From NCBI RefSeq assembly GCF_001595985.1, contig NZ_LOJJ01000001.1:124001-188000 (forward strand): DNA of 64,000 nt. Reading direction: 5' to 3'. The notes under the pieces are model-generated. The model was given only the letters and a program-made list of their open reading frames with translations. It was not told the DNA's origin and searched no databases. Source of the DNA: Polynucleobacter sinensis (lineage in GTDB: Bacteria > Pseudomonadota > Gammaproteobacteria > Burkholderiales > Burkholderiaceae). Each line of letters opens with the position of its first letter. Position 1 is the first letter of the stretch. A program made the position numbers and the translations under genes. This document shows, piece after piece, positions 60,505 through 64,000 of the stretch.

Positions 60505-62817
60505 CTATGCTGCCTCGTTTGCCAGATTCATAAACAAAATTGATACTTGCGCACCTACCACTTGATCTTCCTGCATCCGGTTGCGGATTTCAATTTTGGC
60601 ACCATGATCATCAACTATCTTCTTAACCACCGCCAACCCCAAACCCGTACCCTTACTCTTAGTTGTAACATAAGGTTCAAACGCTCTTGCCAATATCTTA
60701 GCTGGAAACCCAGATCCAGAATCACTTATTGTTAGCCGTACTGCATTCTGCTTCACGCCACTTAACTCACCATAAGCTAGTAACTCTGTTTTGACTTCCA
60801 CTGGAGCACTTTGATGATCCCCCTCAAGAGTGGCATCTTGTGCATTTTGTAACAAGTTATGAATGACCTGCCTTAACTGCGTTGAATCGCCCAGAATGTT
60901 TGGGCAGCGTGGATCTAGCTGGGTTTTTATTGGGCTACCTTCATAAAGACCAAGAATTTCTTGAATCAAAGTATTAATAGATACCGACTTTAGCTGAGGG
61001 CTTGGAGTTTTAGCAAAGTCTCTAAAGTCATTGACCATCTCCTTCATTGCTTGCACCTGGCCAATGATTGTTTCAGTACTCCGATTGATCATCTCTTCTT
61101 GCTCGTGACTGAGCTTGCCTGCAAGCTTGTGTTGAAGTCGCTCCGCTGAGAGCTGTATAGGCGTTAATGGGTTCTTAATCTCATGCGCTAATCTTCTTGC
61201 GACCTCGCTCCAAGCAATAGAACGCTGAGCACTCACGACATCAGTAATGTCATCAAAGACAACCATGCGCAGGTCAGCCGTTAACTTTGTGCCGCGAACA
61301 AACAACGTGACCCCTAATTCGTTTTCAAACTCATTGGTACTATGAAGCTGAACCTGCTTTTGCCATATGGGGGCAGCTTGTTGTCCTAATTGGGCCTCAG
61401 GACTGGGCTCGCCTTCCGCAACACCAAGCTTCATGGTGGCAAAACCCTCCTTGATGGCTTCCTCAAACTCCAAAAGCGCTGGGTTGCTGCTTAAGGGCTT
61501 GCCATCTAATAAGGTGAGGTCCTGCCCAAAAATACGGTCTGCGCCAGCATTGCTAGATACGATGTTGTAGTGCTTATCAAAAATACATACGCCGGCCGTT
61601 AAACTTCCCAGCACTTTTTCCAAAAAGGCCTTAGATTCTTGTAAGGAGGTGCGTGTATCAGCCAACTGCCTTGTCATCACATTAAATTGTCGCGTGAGCA
61701 TTCCTAGTTCATCGCCGGTATCTAGTTCTGGCTTAGGCGATAAATCGCCCTGAGCAACGGCTTGCGTTCCCTTGAGCAACATTAAGAGTGGCCTAGCCAA
61801 CTGGCGCCCTAACAACAAAGCCAAAATCACGGCGACAAATAAAGCGAAGAAGAGCGTCAGCGTTAAAGTGCCCACAAACATTTTGCGCAATCCCGTCCGC
61901 CCCAATGACTTTTCTTGATACTCACTGTAGGCTGATTCCACGGCAAAAATATTCTTTGCTAGCGGGGCTGGGATATAGCGAACTAGCTGCAGAAAGTATC
62001 GATCTTCTGCAGTTTTGCCGGAATCTAACTTTCCTTGAGCGGGCTTTTTGCGCACGATCGGCACAATTGCCCTAACCCGGTAACCGCGCTGGCCGCCTTC
62101 CATTTCAACTTGATCTAAAGCGGTAAGACCCTTCTTTTTAAATGCCTCAGAAACCACCTCGGCACTGGGAGGCGGTAAATATTTTTTTGGCTTCAACTCG
62201 CTCGACAGAATCAAGTTCCGCTGCATATTAAAAAGGCTGACCTCTTGAATGCCGAATTGATTGCGAATCTTCATCACCATAGCGCCAACCTGCTCAGAGC
62301 TTGTTCCCGAAGGAACCTGAGTGATTTGTTCGGCAATAAAATTGCCTTCGGCCAAAATTTCTTCTTGAGCAATTTGTAAAGTAACTCGCCCCAGCTCTAA
62401 ACCGGAGTTCAGCGCAGACTCGACCTTCACATCAAACCAGGTCTCAATACTACGAGAAACGAATTGCAAGGATACGCCATACAAAATTAATCCTGGTACC
62501 ACCCCAACCAAAGCAAAAATCATTGCCAACTTCGCAATCAGGCGGGTACCAAAACGCCCCTTATGCCAGCGAATAGCAATTACAGACACCAACACCAGAA
62601 TCACCAAGATCAGACAAACACCAATCACTACATTAGCTGCGTAGAGCCAAATAAAATATTTATCAAAAAATTCTGTATTGGAGGAGGCAATTGAAAGAAG
62701 AACCAATAAGCACAGGGCAAAGGTTCCTATAACTCCCATTGCGATCGGCAGGGCGCGCCTTTTCCAAACCTCTTTGTCAAAAGAGTGTGGCTTAGAGAAG
62801 GCGAAAGAACGCATCAT
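60505..62817 (-). CDS. NtrY-like membrane histidine kinase
   Basis: A 770-residue kinase: about four membrane helices (two at 25-90, one near 110, one near 325), a periplasmic loop, HAMP (about 350-400), PAS (400-520), HisKA with VARRLAHEIKNPLTPIQLSA (phospho-His) and the ATPase domain (N box NLLQNAQDA, DSGSGFP, KGTGLGLAVVKKIV). With the 59819 regulator it forms a NtrYX-like pair. The signal is unknown. It overlaps the DUF4390 gene by 4 bp. Confidence 0.93.
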   Translation of the reverse strand: MMRSFAFSKPHSFDKEVWKRRALPIAMGVIGTFALCLLVLLSIASSNTEFFDKYFIWLYAANVVIGVCLILVILVLVSVIAIRWHKGRFGTRLIAKLAMIFALVGVVPGLILYGVSLQFVSRSIETWFDVKVESALNSGLELGRVTLQIAQEEILAEGNFIAEQITQVPSGTSSEQVGAMVMKIRNQFGIQEVSLFNMQRNLILSSELKPKKYLPPPSAEVVSEAFKKKGLTALDQVEMEGGQRGYRVRAIVPIVRKKPAQGKLDSGKTAEDRYFLQLVRYIPAPLAKNIFAVESAYSEYQEKSLGRTGLRKMFVGTLTLTLFFALFVAVILALLLGRQLARPLLMLLKGTQAVAQGDLSPKPELDTGDELGMLTRQFNVMTRQLADTRTSLQESKAFLEKVLGSLTAGVCIFDKHYNIVSSNAGADRIFGQDLTLLDGKPLSSNPALLEFEEAIKEGFATMKLGVAEGEPSPEAQLGQQAAPIWQKQVQLHSTNEFENELGVTLFVRGTKLTADLRMVVFDDITDVVSAQRSIAWSEVARRLAHEIKNPLTPIQLSAERLQHKLAGKLSHEQEEMINRSTETIIGQVQAMKEMVNDFRDFAKTPSPQLKSVSINTLIQEILGLYEGSPIKTQLDPRCPNILGDSTQLRQVIHNLLQNAQDATLEGDHQSAPVEVKTELLAYGELSGVKQNAVRLTISDSGSGFPAKILARAFEPYVTTKSKGTGLGLAVVKKIVDDHGAKIEIRNRMQEDQVVGAQVSILFMNLANEAA

Positions 62818-63395
62818 CGCTTAATAACATTAGGGCCGGTCGGTGAGAATGGAAATCTCAACCAGTCACTCGAAACATTCCAGTCGCGATTATTTAGTGC
62901 ATTCACCTGGAAAGGTTTAGGCAGCTTACTTAAGTCAAGCGTCATTCTAAGCGCAGCAATATAAGATTTGCTCGCATCTATTTGACTGTTATCTATTACC
63001 CGCCAGCCACCAACACTGCCAACCGTTTGCAAGGCCTCAGAAATGGTTTTTGCTGAAAAGGTAAGACCCTCTGATGCAATTCGATATTGCTGAGTAAGCG
63101 GTTGATAAGAAAGGCGGGTTTGACGTTGTGCAAGCGCCGGTTTTTCATCAAACCAATACCAACGTGAACGCGTTAAATCAAACTCAGTTTGAAAATACAA
63201 AACAATTCCTTTTTGAACTGCATCCTCAAGTCCCGGGGTAAGTTCAATCTGGAATGTAGCATTTAGAAGCCAATCATTATCTATCCGCTCTAACTCCACG
63301 GATTTAATCTTGATTCCCTCTGCGCTGACGGCCGCTGAAAATGTACACAGGGTCAACAACACGCAAAAGATAAATTGTTTAATGCATTGGCTCAT
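62814..63395 (-). CDS. DUF4390 exported protein
   Basis: A 193-residue protein with a signal peptide (KQFIFCVLLTLCTFSAAVSA) and the DUF4390 pattern (IKSVELERIDNDWLLNATFQ, SRWYWFDEKPALAQRQTRLS, LRMTLDLSKLPKPFQVNAL). It lies between rsmB and the ntrY-like gene with 4-bp overlaps on both sides, a conserved betaproteobacterial layout. It might feed the kinase with an envelope signal. Confidence 0.88.
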   Translation of the reverse strand: MSQCIKQFIFCVLLTLCTFSAAVSAEGIKIKSVELERIDNDWLLNATFQIELTPGLEDAVQKGIVLYFQTEFDLTRSRWYWFDEKPALAQRQTRLSYQPLTQQYRIASEGLTFSAKTISEALQTVGSVGGWRVIDNSQIDASKSYIAALRMTLDLSKLPKPFQVNALNNRDWNVSSDWLRFPFSPTGPNVIKR

Positions 63396-64000
63396 GGCCC
63401 ATTTTTCTTAAACAAAGCATAGTAGAAACCATCGTTAACCTCGGTCGGCAATATTTGCCCCGGGGCGCTTAATCGTAACGCATCAGGGCACTCATCAGCA
63501 AACCAAACAGCCTGCATTTCACCCTCTTCGGGAAATACCGAGCAGGTAACATACAAAAGCAAGCCGCCAGGTTTAAGCATTTTCCAAGCTTGGGTCATGA
63601 TTGCTCGTTGCCGTTGCTGCAAGGCAGGAATATCAGCTTCGCGCCTTAAAAAAGGAATATCAGGATGCCTTGCGACAATGCCAGAAGCTGAACATGGCGC
63701 ATCAAGCAAAATTTTGTCAAATAACTTTCCATCCCACCAAGCTGCCTTCGAAGCATCACCCCTGACTACCTTAACTTCATCACGCTGAAGGCGTAAACGA
63801 TCTAAATTACCACTAATCTTTCCTAGACGCGCCCCATCAAGCTCCAAAGCAGTCATCTCACACTCTGCCAACTCCAGCAGGTGAGCAGTCTTGCCACCTG
63901 GGGCGGCGCAAGCATCCAATATGCTCTCTCCTGGCTGGGGATCAAGCAGGACAGCTGCAATTTGAGCGCCCACATCCTGAACCGAAACGGCGCCGCTATA
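63392..64000 (-). CDS. rsmB: 16S rRNA m5C967 methyltransferase RsmB (5' part cut by window end)
   Basis: The C-terminal 203 codons are present, running off the right edge. Visible features: SVQDVGAQIAAVLLDPQPG, motif I LDACAAPGGKTAHLLE, the catalytic cysteines in LLDAPCSASG and YVTCSVFPEE. RsmB methylates C967 of 16S rRNA. First of a four-gene minus-strand run with 62814, the ntrY-like kinase and the ntrX-like regulator. Confidence 0.93.
   Translation of the reverse strand, partial: YSGAVSVQDVGAQIAAVLLDPQPGESILDACAAPGGKTAHLLELAECEMTALELDGARLGKISGNLDRLRLQRDEVKVVRGDASKAAWWDGKLFDKILLDAPCSASGIVARHPDIPFLRREADIPALQQRQRAIMTQAWKMLKPGGLLLYVTCSVFPEEGEMQAVWFADECPDALRLSAPGQILPTEVNDGFYYALFKKNGP

Overview
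The window looks like a chromosome segment of a small-genome freshwater betaproteobacterium, most likely Polynucleobacter (Burkholderiaceae). This is inferred from the gatCAB / mreBCD-mrdA-rodA order, the phasins, the orphan tripartite-tricarboxylate (Bug) binding proteins and the ntrYX-like / rsmB cluster; no database search was possible.

1-32.4 kb is core genome. On the minus strand lie xerC (cut by the window edge), a DUF484 gene and gatC-gatA-gatB. Divergently lies the rod-shape operon mreB-mreC-mreD-mrdA-rodA, ended by a terminator shared with the HU gene. Then come lpxO, a beta carbonic anhydrase, a late acyltransferase, a metallophosphoesterase paired with a protein kinase-UspA fusion, an RsuA-type pseudouridine synthase and prfC. 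prfC has no ATG, GTG or TTG upstream of its P-loop and seems to start at ATT. A solute-binding-protein block follows (three Bug proteins, a ModA-like protein without signal peptide, an amino-acid binding protein, a LysR regulator), with panD and a phasin.

32.46-57.4 kb is a layered integration hotspot around one tRNA-Phe gene (37367-37442, minus strand). To its left, each 1-2 gene cassette (cupin; methyltransferase + DUF3147; MFS transporter; membrane protein + winged-helix regulator; GNAT) ends in a degenerate ~75-bp copy of the tRNA-Phe 3' end plus its terminator. To its right, 20 kb is bounded by perfect 42-bp direct repeats of the tRNA-Phe 5' half (37405-37446 and 57355-57396). This island carries two tyrosine recombinases, a probable restriction-modification pair (44941-47504) with an unrecognised nuclease subunit, a WYL regulator, a phasin, a response regulator, a toxin-antitoxin pair, a MarR-tautomerase pair and several small secreted or lipoproteins.

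Inside the island a short palindrome (AGCGTC, about 9 bases, GACGCT) recurs at least eight times. It separates blocks of genes and bounds repeat units that encode a tiny cysteine-rich CWC protein. A second palindrome (TTGTTC-N6-GAACA) accompanies these units and also precedes an island gene at 42815. The whole reads like a cassette system built on short recombination sites. That is inference; the repeats themselves are visible.

57.5-64 kb returns to core genes on the minus strand: an OsmC-YcaO fusion, a short NtrX-like regulator, an NtrY-like kinase, a DUF4390 gene and rsmB (cut by the window end).
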